From an uncultured Acetatifactor sp. (lineage in GTDB: Bacteria > Bacillota > Clostridia > Lachnospirales > Lachnospiraceae): a DNA stretch of 64,000 nucleotides. Positions 42,278 to 50,677 of this stretch are shown one piece after another (within the stretch, counting starts at the first letter, position 1; each line of letters opens with the position of its first letter). Under the pieces are notes generated by a model. That model saw only the letters and a program-made list of their open reading frames with translations. It did not search any database and was not told the origin of the DNA. The translations under genes and the position numbers were made by a program. The stretch is taken from contig CALWSL010000012.1 of the NCBI GenBank assembly GCA_944384205.1, positions 1-64,000 of the forward strand. Direction: 5' to 3'.

Positions 42278-42736
42278 ATGAAGATTAGTACAAAAATATT
42301 CGGTGAAATCGAGATTGCAGATGAGAAAATTATTACGTTTGAAAACGGCATTATTGGATTCCCCGATTTAAAGCGATTCACGTTGCTTCATGACGTGGAG
42401 AAGGGTACGAATGCAGGAATCCGATTTTTACAGTCTCTGGATGAGCCGGCTTTCGCAATGCCGGTAATGGATCCGTTTGTGGTAAAAGAGGACTATGCTC
42501 CGGAGGTGGATGACGAACTGCTTGCAAAACTTGGCGATCTTACGGAGGAGAATATTCTGATACTGGTGACGGTGACGATTCCCAAAGATTTGACCAAAAT
42601 GACGGTTAACCTGCAGGGACCGATTATTATTAATGTAGATGAGCGCAAAGCAAGCCAGATTATTGTAGAGGGAAATACCTATCCGGTAAAATTCCCGATT
42701 TATGATATCCTGCAGAGCAGAAAGGCAGGTGAGTAG
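42278..42736 (+). CDS. fliW: flagellar assembly factor FliW
   Basis: This 152-residue protein has the FliW beta-barrel pattern (FGEIEIADEKIITFENGIIGFPDLKRF, split here as FENGIIGFPDL near 22-32) and FLQSLDEPAFAMPVMDP near 50-66. FliW binds flagellin and also CsrA; free FliW removes CsrA from flagellin mRNA, coupling flagellin translation to secretion. It is directly before csrA with one base between stop and start, as in Bacillus. The hag leader downstream shows the matching CsrA site. Confidence 0.93.
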   Translation: MKISTKIFGEIEIADEKIITFENGIIGFPDLKRFTLLHDVEKGTNAGIRFLQSLDEPAFAMPVMDPFVVKEDYAPEVDDELLAKLGDLTEENILILVTVTIPKDLTKMTVNLQGPIIINVDERKASQIIVEGNTYPVKFPIYDILQSRKAGE

Positions 42737-42737
42737 T

Positions 42738-42953
42738 ATGCTGGCATTGTCAAGAAAAAAGAATGAAGCAATCATTATTAATAACAATGTGGAAGTGACT
42801 ATTCTGGAGGTAAAAGGAGATCAGGTCAAAATCGGAATTGCTGCTCCCAAGGATGTGCCCATCTATCGCAAAGAGGTTTTTACGCAGATTCAGGAGGCAA
42901 ACAAAGACGCCGTCAATGTGGACGGTATCGAAGCATTAAAAAATTTACTGTAA
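42738..42953 (+). CDS. csrA: translational repressor CsrA
   Basis: This 71-residue CsrA has MLALSRKKNEAI, VEVTILEVKGDQVKIGI and APKDVPIYRKEV, the RNA-binding strands beta-1 and beta-5 with the conserved Arg in YRKEV. CsrA blocks the ribosome site of flagellin mRNA. It starts one base after fliW and is probably translated by coupling. Two inverted-repeat hairpins follow its stop. Confidence 0.95.
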   Translation: MLALSRKKNEAIIINNNVEVTILEVKGDQVKIGIAAPKDVPIYRKEVFTQIQEANKDAVNVDGIEALKNLL

Positions 42954-42970
42954 TGTAATTACGATACTGG

Positions 42971-43018
42971 GAAGTGCAATTTTTGCACTTCAGGGAAGTG
43001 TAAAAATTACACTTCCCT
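42971..43018 (+). repeat. tandem hairpins after csrA
   Basis: GAAGTGCAA/TTGCACTTC (42,971-42,991) and AGGGAAGTGTAA/TTACACTTCCCT (42,992-43,018) are two perfect adjacent hairpins sharing the GAAGTG core. No real T run follows, so they are more likely an mRNA stabiliser, partial terminator or binding site than a full terminator. Confidence 0.7.
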
Positions 43019-43117
43019 ATTAATATTTAGGCTAAATCTACCGATAAATGCAATAGAAACATTATTTTAACGGATTGGGGTGCCCGACGGCACCATATAC
43101 ACATGGAGGTGACTAAA

Positions 43118-43549
43118 ATGGCTATTGAACCATTAGGAAGTGTAATGAGCGCACAGGCGCAGGGTACAGTGACGGCAAAATCGGCTGCACCGGCTGAGAA
43201 ACCGGCAGAATATAGTTCGGCAAACGTACAGGCTGTTGAAAAGGTGGATGCAACAACTGTTGTTGTGGAGAACACCCAGAACGGGACGCAGTACAGCACT
43301 GGGGAACAGAGCGGCGAGCAGCAGGCAAGCAATGAACAGATTAAGAAAGCTGTAGAACAGTTAAACAAGAAACTGCTTGCAAATTCCGAGGCAATTTTTG
43401 GAATTCATGAGGCAACGAACCGGGTGACCATTAAAATTGTCGATAAATCCACAAAGGAAGTAATCAGAGAAATCCCGCCTGAGAAAACTTTGGATATGAT
43501 TGCAAAAGTGTGGGAAATTGCAGGTATTTTGGTGGATGAAAAGCGATAG
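43118..43549 (+). CDS. flaG: FlaG family protein
   Basis: This 143-residue protein has a variable, Ala/Glu/Gln-rich first half and the conserved FlaG C-terminus (VEQLNKKLLANSEAIF, HEATNRVTIKIVDKST, VIREIPPEKTLDMIAKVWE). FlaG influences filament length in several bacteria. GGAGGTG precedes ATG 43,118; an earlier ATG at 43,103 overlaps that ribosome site. The string ATGGA there fits the CsrA core ANGGA, so CsrA control is possible. Confidence 0.88.
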   Translation: MAIEPLGSVMSAQAQGTVTAKSAAPAEKPAEYSSANVQAVEKVDATTVVVENTQNGTQYSTGEQSGEQQASNEQIKKAVEQLNKKLLANSEAIFGIHEATNRVTIKIVDKSTKEVIREIPPEKTLDMIAKVWEIAGILVDEKR

Positions 43550-43561
43550 GAGGAAAATAAT

Positions 43562-45676
43562 ATGGCAATAAGATTGACAGGTCTGATGTCCGGCATGGAT
43601 ACGGAAAGCCTTATCCAACAGCTTGTGGAAGCAAGGCGGACTAAGGTGGATACTGCCGTGAAGGCGCAGACCAAACTTAGTTGGAAGCAGGATATATGGA
43701 GTGATTTAAGTAAAAAGTTAAAGAATCTTCAGGCGAAATATGTGAACAATATGAAATATTACTCTTCATACAGCAAGAAGACCACAAAGGTGTCCAATGA
43801 GTCTGCTGTCAGTGTAATTACGGGAACCAATGCGGTAAACGGCGTACAGTCCCTGGAGGTAAATCAACTGGCAAAGACTGCATATCTGACCGGTGGAGAG
43901 GTAAAGGGAACAAACGGTGACGTGACAGCGCTTTCCAAGCTTAGCGAACTGGGATTTACCGGATCGGGCGTTATCAACCTTACGACAAACGGAAAATCGG
44001 TAGATATTAAAGTTACAGGAGACACTACCATTTCGGATTTTCTGACCCAGGTGCAGAATGCAGGTCTGAATGCCAGCTTTGATGCGGGTAACCAGAGATT
44101 CTTTATCAGTGCAAAGGAATCCGGTGAAGAGAATGATTTCAGTTTTACCGCATCCGATGCAAATGGCGCTGCAGCCCTACAGAAACTTAAACTTCAGGTA
44201 GGTCTGGAACAGGATGCAGCCACTAAGGCAGAGTATGAGGAGTATGCTAAGTATTATGATGAGGCAGGCGGCAACAAGAATGCAACCATTGCCAATATGC
44301 AGTCTATGATTGATGCTACTACAGCGTCAAGAGTAAATTCCTATTTGGAGCAGTATAAATCTCTGATAACCTCTCGTGACAACGCGCAGAGCAAGATTGA
44401 TGAAATCAATGCGAAATATGCAGGGACAACTTTGGAATCCGCAGATACCTATTCCACACGTATTGACGGAATCAACGCTGAGCTTGAGACCCAGAAGACT
44501 GCTTTGGAAGAGGCGGATGAAGCGGATAAAGAAGCGATTCAGGAAAAAATAGACGCGCTGAATGAGGAACTGGAAGAGGTTACAGCAAAGAAAACCGATG
44601 CGCAGACCCTTGCAACCCAGACGGAAACCCTGAAGAGTCTGAATAATCAGATTGCAGAGGTTGAGACCTATGTAACGATTACGTCAACTGCTGATGCGGA
44701 TGGAAACATAACATACAGCGCTGACGCTAAAGCAAAGCTGACAGGCGAGGTAGAAGATAGTTATTTTAATAAGGCGGAATACGCATCATGGGTTATGAAG
44801 AATCAAAGTGCGATATCAGGAACGGGAGCAACCAAGATTTCAGGTCAGGATGCTATCATTACATTGAATGGGGCAACCTTTACCGGAAATGATAATGTGT
44901 TTGAAATCAATGGTCTTACGTTTACCGCTTTAAGCGAGACGAAAGCAGGAGAGGCAGTAACGATTACCACGCAGGATGACGTGGACGGCATCTATGATAT
45001 GGTAAAGAATTTCCTGAAAGAATACAATTCCATTATCAATGAGATGGATAAACTCTATAATGCCGATTCGGCAAAGGGATATGAACCTCTTACGGATGAA
45101 GAAAAGGATGCTATGTCCGAGAGTGAAATTGAGAAGTATGAGACCAAGATAAAGGACGCGTTGTTAAAAGGTGATAGTAATTTGTCCAGCATCAGTTCTA
45201 CACTGAAAACGATTATGTCCTCCGGTATTGAAGTAAACGGAAAAACCATGTATCTGAGTAGTTTTGGTATTGAAAAGCTCAGTTATTTTGAGGCGGATGA
45301 AAATGAAAGAAATGCGTACCACATCGCGGGTGACGAGGATGATTCCGCAAGCTCCAGTGATGCGGATGTCTTGAAAAGCATGATTTCTTCCGATCCTGAC
45401 ACGGTTATTTCTTTCTTTGCACAGTTGTCCAGAAATCTTGATACGGCAATGACCAATATGTCAAAGTCGGTGGATGGTTACCGCAGCTATGGAAGCTTCT
45501 ATGATGACAAGAAGATGAAAGCGGATTACGATGACTATACTACAAAGATTGCAGAGCTGGAAGAAAAATTGGCGGATTACGAGGATAAATGGTATTCCAA
45601 ATTTGCAGCCATGGAGACCGCATTAGCTAAGATGCAATCTAATGTGAATGCAATAACCGGTCTTTTGGGAGGTTGA
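43562..45676 (+). CDS. fliD: flagellar filament cap protein FliD
   Basis: This 704-residue FliD has N-terminal IRLTGLMSGMDTESLIQQLVEARR, here read as LTGLMSGMDTESL near 4-16, and C-terminal KIAELEEKLADYEDKWYSKF with MQSNVNAITGLLGG. A long coiled-coil insertion (residues about 255-370; TAKKTDAQTLATQTETL) makes it longer than the usual 450-500 residues. FliD caps the filament and folds incoming flagellin. GATAGGAGG precedes the ATG. Confidence 0.93.
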   Translation: MAIRLTGLMSGMDTESLIQQLVEARRTKVDTAVKAQTKLSWKQDIWSDLSKKLKNLQAKYVNNMKYYSSYSKKTTKVSNESAVSVITGTNAVNGVQSLEVNQLAKTAYLTGGEVKGTNGDVTALSKLSELGFTGSGVINLTTNGKSVDIKVTGDTTISDFLTQVQNAGLNASFDAGNQRFFISAKESGEENDFSFTASDANGAAALQKLKLQVGLEQDAATKAEYEEYAKYYDEAGGNKNATIANMQSMIDATTASRVNSYLEQYKSLITSRDNAQSKIDEINAKYAGTTLESADTYSTRIDGINAELETQKTALEEADEADKEAIQEKIDALNEELEEVTAKKTDAQTLATQTETLKSLNNQIAEVETYVTITSTADADGNITYSADAKAKLTGEVEDSYFNKAEYASWVMKNQSAISGTGATKISGQDAIITLNGATFTGNDNVFEINGLTFTALSETKAGEAVTITTQDDVDGIYDMVKNFLKEYNSIINEMDKLYNADSAKGYEPLTDEEKDAMSESEIEKYETKIKDALLKGDSNLSSISSTLKTIMSSGIEVNGKTMYLSSFGIEKLSYFEADENERNAYHIAGDEDDSASSSDADVLKSMISSDPDTVISFFAQLSRNLDTAMTNMSKSVDGYRSYGSFYDDKKMKADYDDYTTKIAELEEKLADYEDKWYSKFAAMETALAKMQSNVNAITGLLGG

Positions 45677-45680
45677 TGAG

Positions 45681-46067
45681 ATGGTGTTACCAAATGCTTA
45701 TGCGCAATACAATAACAGTAAAATTTTGACAGCATCTCCTGCGGAATTAACCCTGATGCTTTATGACGGCGCTATCAAATTTTGCAACATTGCAGAAGAG
45801 GCAATTGAACAGAAGGATGTGGAGAAGGCACATAATAATATTATAAAGGCGCAGAATATTATTGATTATCTGCGGCAGACGCTTGATATGAAATATCCGG
45901 TGGCGCAGGATTTTGAGAATATCTATGTGTATCTGGGACGGCGATTGGTGGAAGCCAATATAAAAAAAGATAAGGAAATTTTGGAGGAAGTTAATACGCA
46001 TCTACATTCCGTCCGCGATACGTGGAAAGAGGTTATGCGCATCAACAGGGAGAAAGGAACTGTTTAA
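45681..46067 (+). CDS. fliS: flagellin export chaperone FliS
   Basis: This 128-residue helical protein has NAYAQYNNSKILTASPAELTLMLYDGAIKF, split here as SPAELTLMLYDGAIKF near 20-35, the FliS signature. FliS holds flagellin until export and lies right after fliD as in most Firmicutes. The stop overlaps the next start (TAATG). Confidence 0.93.
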   Translation: MVLPNAYAQYNNSKILTASPAELTLMLYDGAIKFCNIAEEAIEQKDVEKAHNNIIKAQNIIDYLRQTLDMKYPVAQDFENIYVYLGRRLVEANIKKDKEILEEVNTHLHSVRDTWKEVMRINREKGTV

Positions 46068-46540
46068 TGGAAAATCAGTTGGCTATTCTGGCGGAAAGCC
46101 TGGAAAAGAAAGTTCAGGTCCTTGAGCAGATACAGGAATATAATAAGCGTCAGGAACAGATATTTATGGAAGAGTCCGTGGATATGGAGAAATTTGACGC
46201 CTCCGTGGAGGAAAAAGGAAGGCTGATTGAAGAGCTGACCAGACTGGATTCCGGTTTTGAAATCCTGTATGCCAAATTAGCAGAGCAGCTCAAAAATAAC
46301 CGACAAAAATATGCTGTGGAAATTAAAGCAATTCAGCAGCAGATTGCGGTTATTACGGAGATGAGCATGACGATTCAGGCACAGGAAAAACGCAATAAGA
46401 GTCTGATTGAACAGTACTTTTCCAAAGAGCGTACTGCATTGCGTGAGAATCGTAAGGCTTCCAAAGCGGCGTATGATTATTATAAGAAAATGAATCATAC
46501 GGAATATGCACCGCCGCAGTTCATGGACAGTAAACAATAG
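46067..46540 (+). CDS. FliT-like flagellar chaperone
   Basis: This 157-residue helical protein is rich in Glu, Gln and Lys (LEKKVQVLEQIQEYNKRQEQ at the N-terminus) and ends KKMNHTEYAPPQFMDSKQ. Its place after fliD-fliS and coiled-coil build fit FliT, the chaperone for FliD, but sequence similarity to known FliT is weak and FlgN-like is also possible. It starts at the ATG overlapping the fliS stop. It closes the flgM operon. Confidence 0.65.
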   Translation: MENQLAILAESLEKKVQVLEQIQEYNKRQEQIFMEESVDMEKFDASVEEKGRLIEELTRLDSGFEILYAKLAEQLKNNRQKYAVEIKAIQQQIAVITEMSMTIQAQEKRNKSLIEQYFSKERTALRENRKASKAAYDYYKKMNHTEYAPPQFMDSKQ

Positions 46541-46557
46541 CATAAGTTAAATGAAAG

Positions 46558-46592
46558 ACGCCGCTTCTGGTTAAGCAGAGGCGGCGTTTATA
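46558..46592. terminator. terminator closing the flgM operon (convergent)
   Basis: A 12-bp stem (46,558-46,569 with 46,576-46,587; ACGCCGC/GCGGCGT at its base) with a 6-nt loop lies between convergent genes. T-rich sequence flanks both sides. Confidence 0.8.
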
Positions 46593-46599
46593 AATCATA

Positions 46600-47673
46600 T
46601 TATTTGTTTAGAAAGCGGATTCGTTCGATAGCAGGTGCATAAGATTTGCATTTTGTATAATATTTTACAGCTTCTTCTGTGTTTCCCATACATTCATATA
46701 TAACGCCGATATTGTAGTTTGCGCTGTAGCTGTTTACACCTTCCACGGAATAGCTGGAAATCGTCGTAGCCTTTTGAAATTCCCCAATGGCTTCCGAAAA
46801 CATTGCATTATTCATATAAATCAGTCCCATGAGAAACACGAAGTCAGCTCTTTTAGAAAAGATTGGATAAATGCCTTCTAATTCCAATGCTTTTTGGTAC
46901 TGCTTCAAATTAAGAAGGCAATAACCATAGGATTCTACCAATGTCTGAACATATTCAGCGCGCTCATCCAGCTCCATTGATAAGGCAGTCTCAAAATAGG
47001 GCAAAGCATTTTCATAATTGGCTATACTGAAATAAGAACGTCCTAACTGATAATAAAGATAAGGATTGTCAGGGTGGGACGTCAGTTCTGCTTTCAAAAG
47101 AGGAATATTCCGGAGCGCTTTCTGCTTCTGCAGTGCAGGTGTCTGATATCCGGTATGATAAAAACTAAGAGGAATGGACACATAATTCTTCGCTTCTCCG
47201 GTTTTACTTGTCAGTTGTTCGTGTATGCTTCCCTCAAAGTGCATTTTACTTCTGTGAAAAAAGCGCGCGATATAGTCGGTGGTCATCACAGGAGCAGCGT
47301 CCGGCTGCGTATACACGGCAGTGGGATTATGAAGGGTGAATACACCAATTTGCCCCGGCGTGATGTAGGAGGGCAGATTGGAAATAATACGGGCAGTCTG
47401 TTCGTTCTCTTCCAGATATTCATCGCAATCCAGTATAAGAATGTAGTCGTTTTTGGCTTTTTGGATAGAGTAGTTTCTGGCAGCGCTAAAATCGTTTATC
47501 CAGGGAAAAGAGTAGACCGCAGAGGTATATTTGCGTGCGATTTCAACTGTTTTGTCCGTAGAACCGGTATCCACCACAACAATTTCCCAGTCATACTTTG
47601 CCAGACGCATTAAACATTCTTTGATGCAGTTTTCTTCGTTTTTTGCTATGATACAAACGGAAACAGGTAACAT
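46600..47673 (-). CDS. GT2 glycosyltransferase with TPR repeats
   Basis: This protein of about 357 residues has a GT-A domain (VSVCIIAKNEENCI, VDTGSTDKTVE near 33, ILDCDEYLEEN near 75 and a FSAARNYSIQKAK stretch), followed by TPR repeats (YYQLGRSYFSIANYENALPYF, near 210-230, here shortened; NIGVIYECMGNTEEAV near 325). This layout is common for transferases that act on flagellin or surface proteins in Clostridia. AAAGGA lies before two ATGs; the second is better spaced. It is placed between the flagellar operon and flagellin on the opposite strand. Confidence 0.85.
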   Translation of the reverse strand: MLPVSVCIIAKNEENCIKECLMRLAKYDWEIVVVDTGSTDKTVEIARKYTSAVYSFPWINDFSAARNYSIQKAKNDYILILDCDEYLEENEQTARIISNLPSYITPGQIGVFTLHNPTAVYTQPDAAPVMTTDYIARFFHRSKMHFEGSIHEQLTSKTGEAKNYVSIPLSFYHTGYQTPALQKQKALRNIPLLKAELTSHPDNPYLYYQLGRSYFSIANYENALPYFETALSMELDERAEYVQTLVESYGYCLLNLKQYQKALELEGIYPIFSKRADFVFLMGLIYMNNAMFSEAIGEFQKATTISSYSVEGVNSYSANYNIGVIYECMGNTEEAVKYYTKCKSYAPAIERIRFLNK

Positions 47674-47822
47674 CATAAATCCTTTCGCTGAGTGGACTAT
47701 AAGTAAAAAAGTAACTTATATTCATACTAACATAAGAAATAAGAGATTGCAAAAGATAAAATAATTGGTAGTTTTGTACAAAAAATATATATAAATTTGT
47801 GCAGAATTAAAATAAAAAAATG

Positions 47823-47850
47823 CTAAAGTAATCAATAAATCCTCCGATAT
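47823..47850 (+). promoter_or_regulatory. sigma-28 promoter of flagellin
   Basis: CTAAA (47,823-47,827), 16 bp and CCGATAT (47,844-47,850) are a perfect match to the SigD consensus, 190 bp before the flagellin ATG. Confidence 0.93.
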
Positions 47851-47857
47851 ACTTAAC

Positions 47858-48040
47858 AGGTAAAGCAAATAAAACAGAACAGTTTTATGCTTTTACAAAA
47901 AGGTAATCCGATGCAATCCGCACAATTGACAGGATTACCGTAACCGTTTACTGTAGGTGCGGCTTGTGCGAACCGGACAAACAGTAAACAAGTAAATTTG
48001 GCCGCAGGGAAGCGGCTTCATATTCAAGGAGGAATATATT
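47858..48040 (+). promoter_or_regulatory. structured flagellin 5' leader with two CsrA-type sites
   Basis: The leader can form GGTAATCC/GGATTACC (47,902-47,939), GTTTACTGT/ACAGTAAAC (47,946-47,989) and a short hairpin GCCGC-AGGGAA-GCGGC (48,001-48,016). The last shows AGGGA in its loop, a match to the CsrA core ANGGA. The ribosome site AAGGAGGA (48,026-48,033) holds a second match. Bacillus hag has the same two-site order, so CsrA repression relieved by FliW is expected. Confidence 0.72.
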
Positions 48041-48856
48041 ATGGCAATGATCGTAAAACACAACTTGCAGGCAATGAACGCTAACAGAATGTTAGGAGTT
48101 AACTCTTCTACATTATCCAAGTCCGTTGAGAAGTTATCTTCTGGTTACAGAGTAAACCGTGCAGCAGATGATGCAGCAGGACTGGCTATTTCCGAGAAGA
48201 TGAGACGTCAGATTCGTGGTCTGTCTCAGGCTTCCACCAATGCACAGGATGGTATCTCTATGGTACAGACCGCTGAAGGTGCTTTGAATGAAGTTCATGA
48301 TATGCTTCAGAGAATGAACGAGCTTGCTGTTCAGGCTGCAAACGGAACCAATCAGACAGAGGATCAGGGATACATCCAGCTTGAGATTCAGCAGTTAATT
48401 ACTGAGATTTCCAGAACTGCAAACGATACTACCTTCAACGAGAAGAAGCTGTTAAGCGCTGGCACAACAGTTAACCTTCAGGTTGGTACTGAGTCCGGTA
48501 ATACCATTCAGTTGGCAATGAGCGCAATGACCGCTACCAGTATTGGTGTAAACGACGTTGATGTAAGTGATGAAGCTAAAGCTCGTGGTTCATTGGATGA
48601 TATTAAGAACGGTATTAAGTCTGTATCTTCTCTTCGTGCTACTCTTGGTGCTGTTCAGAACAGACTTGAGCATACTGTAAACAACCTGGATAACGTTGTT
48701 GAGAATACCACTTCTTCTGAAGCTACTATCCGTGATACCGATATGGCTTCTGAGATGGTTACCTACTCCAACAACCAGATTCTTGCTCAGGCAGGTCAGG
48801 CTATGTTGGCTCAGGCTAACACATCTAATCAGGGTGTATTATCATTGTTACAGTAA
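48041..48856 (+). CDS. hag: flagellin
   Basis: This 271-residue flagellin has D0/D1 N- and C-terminal parts (MIVKHNLQAMNANRML; LEHTVNNLDNVVEN; NQILAQAGQAMLAQAN) and almost no variable D2/D3. The codon usage differs from its neighbours, with many GCT, TCT and CTT codons fitting high expression. The TLR5 contact segment reads LQRMNELAVQAANGTN (89-104), keeping the key Arg. Ser and Thr residues in the short middle (GTTVNLQVGTESGNT, then TATSIGVN) are candidate O-glycosylation sites. A strong terminator follows. Confidence 0.95.
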   Translation: MAMIVKHNLQAMNANRMLGVNSSTLSKSVEKLSSGYRVNRAADDAAGLAISEKMRRQIRGLSQASTNAQDGISMVQTAEGALNEVHDMLQRMNELAVQAANGTNQTEDQGYIQLEIQQLITEISRTANDTTFNEKKLLSAGTTVNLQVGTESGNTIQLAMSAMTATSIGVNDVDVSDEAKARGSLDDIKNGIKSVSSLRATLGAVQNRLEHTVNNLDNVVENTTSSEATIRDTDMASEMVTYSNNQILAQAGQAMLAQANTSNQGVLSLLQ

Positions 48857-48873
48857 TTCAGTAAAACAAATGA

Positions 48874-48903
48874 AGAGAGTCGGTTTTCCGGCTCTCTTTT
48901 TTG
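48874..48903 (+). terminator. flagellin terminator
   Basis: AGAGAGTCGG and CCGGCTCTCT pair around TTTT, with six T after the stem, 17 bp downstream of the stop. Confidence 0.92.
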
Positions 48904-48934
48904 TTTTGGCTGGTTGAAATAGGATAAATAAGAT

Positions 48935-50677
48935 ATGATTATATATTTTGAAACAGACGAAATCCAGCTACAGGATATTCCCAGGGTATTAAGTAAGATG
49001 GGATATTCTGTACAGAGTGCGGATTTGCAAATCAAGGCGCAGGAGTTTGACAGGGACGCTTGTGATAAGGTCATACAAATCTTAAAGCAGGAAGAAACAG
49101 AGTGCGCAATAACTTATAATTTTATAGAGACGATTTCCCAGGCATGTCTGGAGGCTGATGTGCCGTATATATCCTGGGTATATGACAATCCGCAGCAGGA
49201 GCTTTACAGCAGGTATGCACATTATCCATGTAATTATATATTTGTATTTGACAAGCTGCAGCAAAAGAGGCTGAAACAGACTGGTATCAGAAAGGTATAT
49301 CATATGCCTCTTGCAATTTATGGCGACAAAGTAGAAAGAGCGTTACAACAGAGAGAAAAATATGCCGGACAATACGAAGCGGAAGTTGCTTTTGTCGGGC
49401 AATTATATAGAATAGAGAGTCTGGAAAGAATTATTGAACAGGCAGGCTCAAAGGTACAGGCGGCTATGGAGGAAAGTATAGCGGGCTGTTTTTTGAATTG
49501 GAAGCGTGAAACCAGGATGCACGGAACAATGACGGATGCTTGCGTGCAGTATTTTAGTCAGGTGGATGGACGTAAGGTGCTGACACAATGCCCCTTTATA
49601 TCGGAACAGTTTTATTATGAGGCGGCGGTGCTTAGCAGAATACTGGCAAATAGAGAAAGAGTTGCTATTTTAAATGATTTGTCAAAGCAGTATGATGTCA
49701 GATTTTACACCTTTGACGAGGATGTAAAGGGTTTGCGTAAAGAGGTAAAGGTCTGTCCCGGTGCGAAATATGACATGGAGGTGTCACATGTCTATCAGCA
49801 AAGCAGGATTAATCTGAATATTACCCTGCATTGTATTGAAACCGGAATCTCGCAGCGGGTTTTTGATGTCATGGCGGCAGGCGGATTCCTTTTGAGTAAT
49901 TATCAGGAGGAACTGGAAGAATTATTTGTGCCGGGCGAAGATTTGGTACTCTATCATAATATGGAAGAATTGCACTATTATGTGGATTATTATCTCACCC
50001 ATGAGGAGGAACGGCAGCGGATTGCACGAAACGGACAAAGTAAGATTCTAAAATACCACGATTTTCAGAATCGCCTGAGAGCGGTTTTGGAAATTGTAGG
50101 CAAAGAGGAAGAAAAACGAACAGAAAGCTATTTGGATATTTTTCATCATGAAGAGGCAAAAATAGAAATGATGAAGGATTTGGCTTTGTGCCGTAATACA
50201 GAAATCAGATTGGGCATGGAGCGACTGTTTTATGGGATAGCGGATTTGGAGGATGCGGAGAACAGATATTTTGATGCCTGGGAATGCCTGCAGGGAATCA
50301 CAAAGCTGAGCGAAAAGGAACAATATACTTATTTATGTCAATTGATAAGCAAGAAAGAGATTCCGCGCTTATATATCATATGGCACATTTATATAAAAAA
50401 AGAAGACAGCGAGAGTATTCTGCTTAGATTGTGTGAGTGCATGAAGCGTCTTTCTATGGTGACTGCAATAGAGTTAGTGTCCTATGGACTGCTTATGACG
50501 CCCCAGTCCTCTGCGTTATTACTGAAAAAAGCGGAATGTCTCATGGAATTATCTATGTGGAAAGAGGCTTTGGAGACTTTAAGGCAAATGAAAGAGCCCC
50601 AGGGGGATATTTTGAAATTAATAAATACGCTGGAAAAGGCACTGGAAAGAAGGGGTGGAGATGGAAGCGAAATATAA
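48935..50677 (+). CDS. DUF3880/CgeB-type glycosyltransferase with helical C-terminus (copy 1)
   Basis: This 580-residue protein has an N-terminal GT-B half (DUF3880-like; VPYISWVYDNPQQEL near 70) and a second half with AEVAFVGQLYR near 150, RINLNITLHCIETGI near 290 and FDVMAAGGFLLSNYQEEL near 310. This pattern repeats in three further genes nearby. It differs from them by about 190 added residues of helical, TPR-like sequence at the C-terminus. CgeB-like proteins are retaining glycosyltransferases. Directly downstream of flagellin, it is a good candidate for adding sugars to flagellin. Confidence 0.82.
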   Translation: MIIYFETDEIQLQDIPRVLSKMGYSVQSADLQIKAQEFDRDACDKVIQILKQEETECAITYNFIETISQACLEADVPYISWVYDNPQQELYSRYAHYPCNYIFVFDKLQQKRLKQTGIRKVYHMPLAIYGDKVERALQQREKYAGQYEAEVAFVGQLYRIESLERIIEQAGSKVQAAMEESIAGCFLNWKRETRMHGTMTDACVQYFSQVDGRKVLTQCPFISEQFYYEAAVLSRILANRERVAILNDLSKQYDVRFYTFDEDVKGLRKEVKVCPGAKYDMEVSHVYQQSRINLNITLHCIETGISQRVFDVMAAGGFLLSNYQEELEELFVPGEDLVLYHNMEELHYYVDYYLTHEEERQRIARNGQSKILKYHDFQNRLRAVLEIVGKEEEKRTESYLDIFHHEEAKIEMMKDLALCRNTEIRLGMERLFYGIADLEDAENRYFDAWECLQGITKLSEKEQYTYLCQLISKKEIPRLYIIWHIYIKKEDSESILLRLCECMKRLSMVTAIELVSYGLLMTPQSSALLLKKAECLMELSMWKEALETLRQMKEPQGDILKLINTLEKALERRGGDGSEI

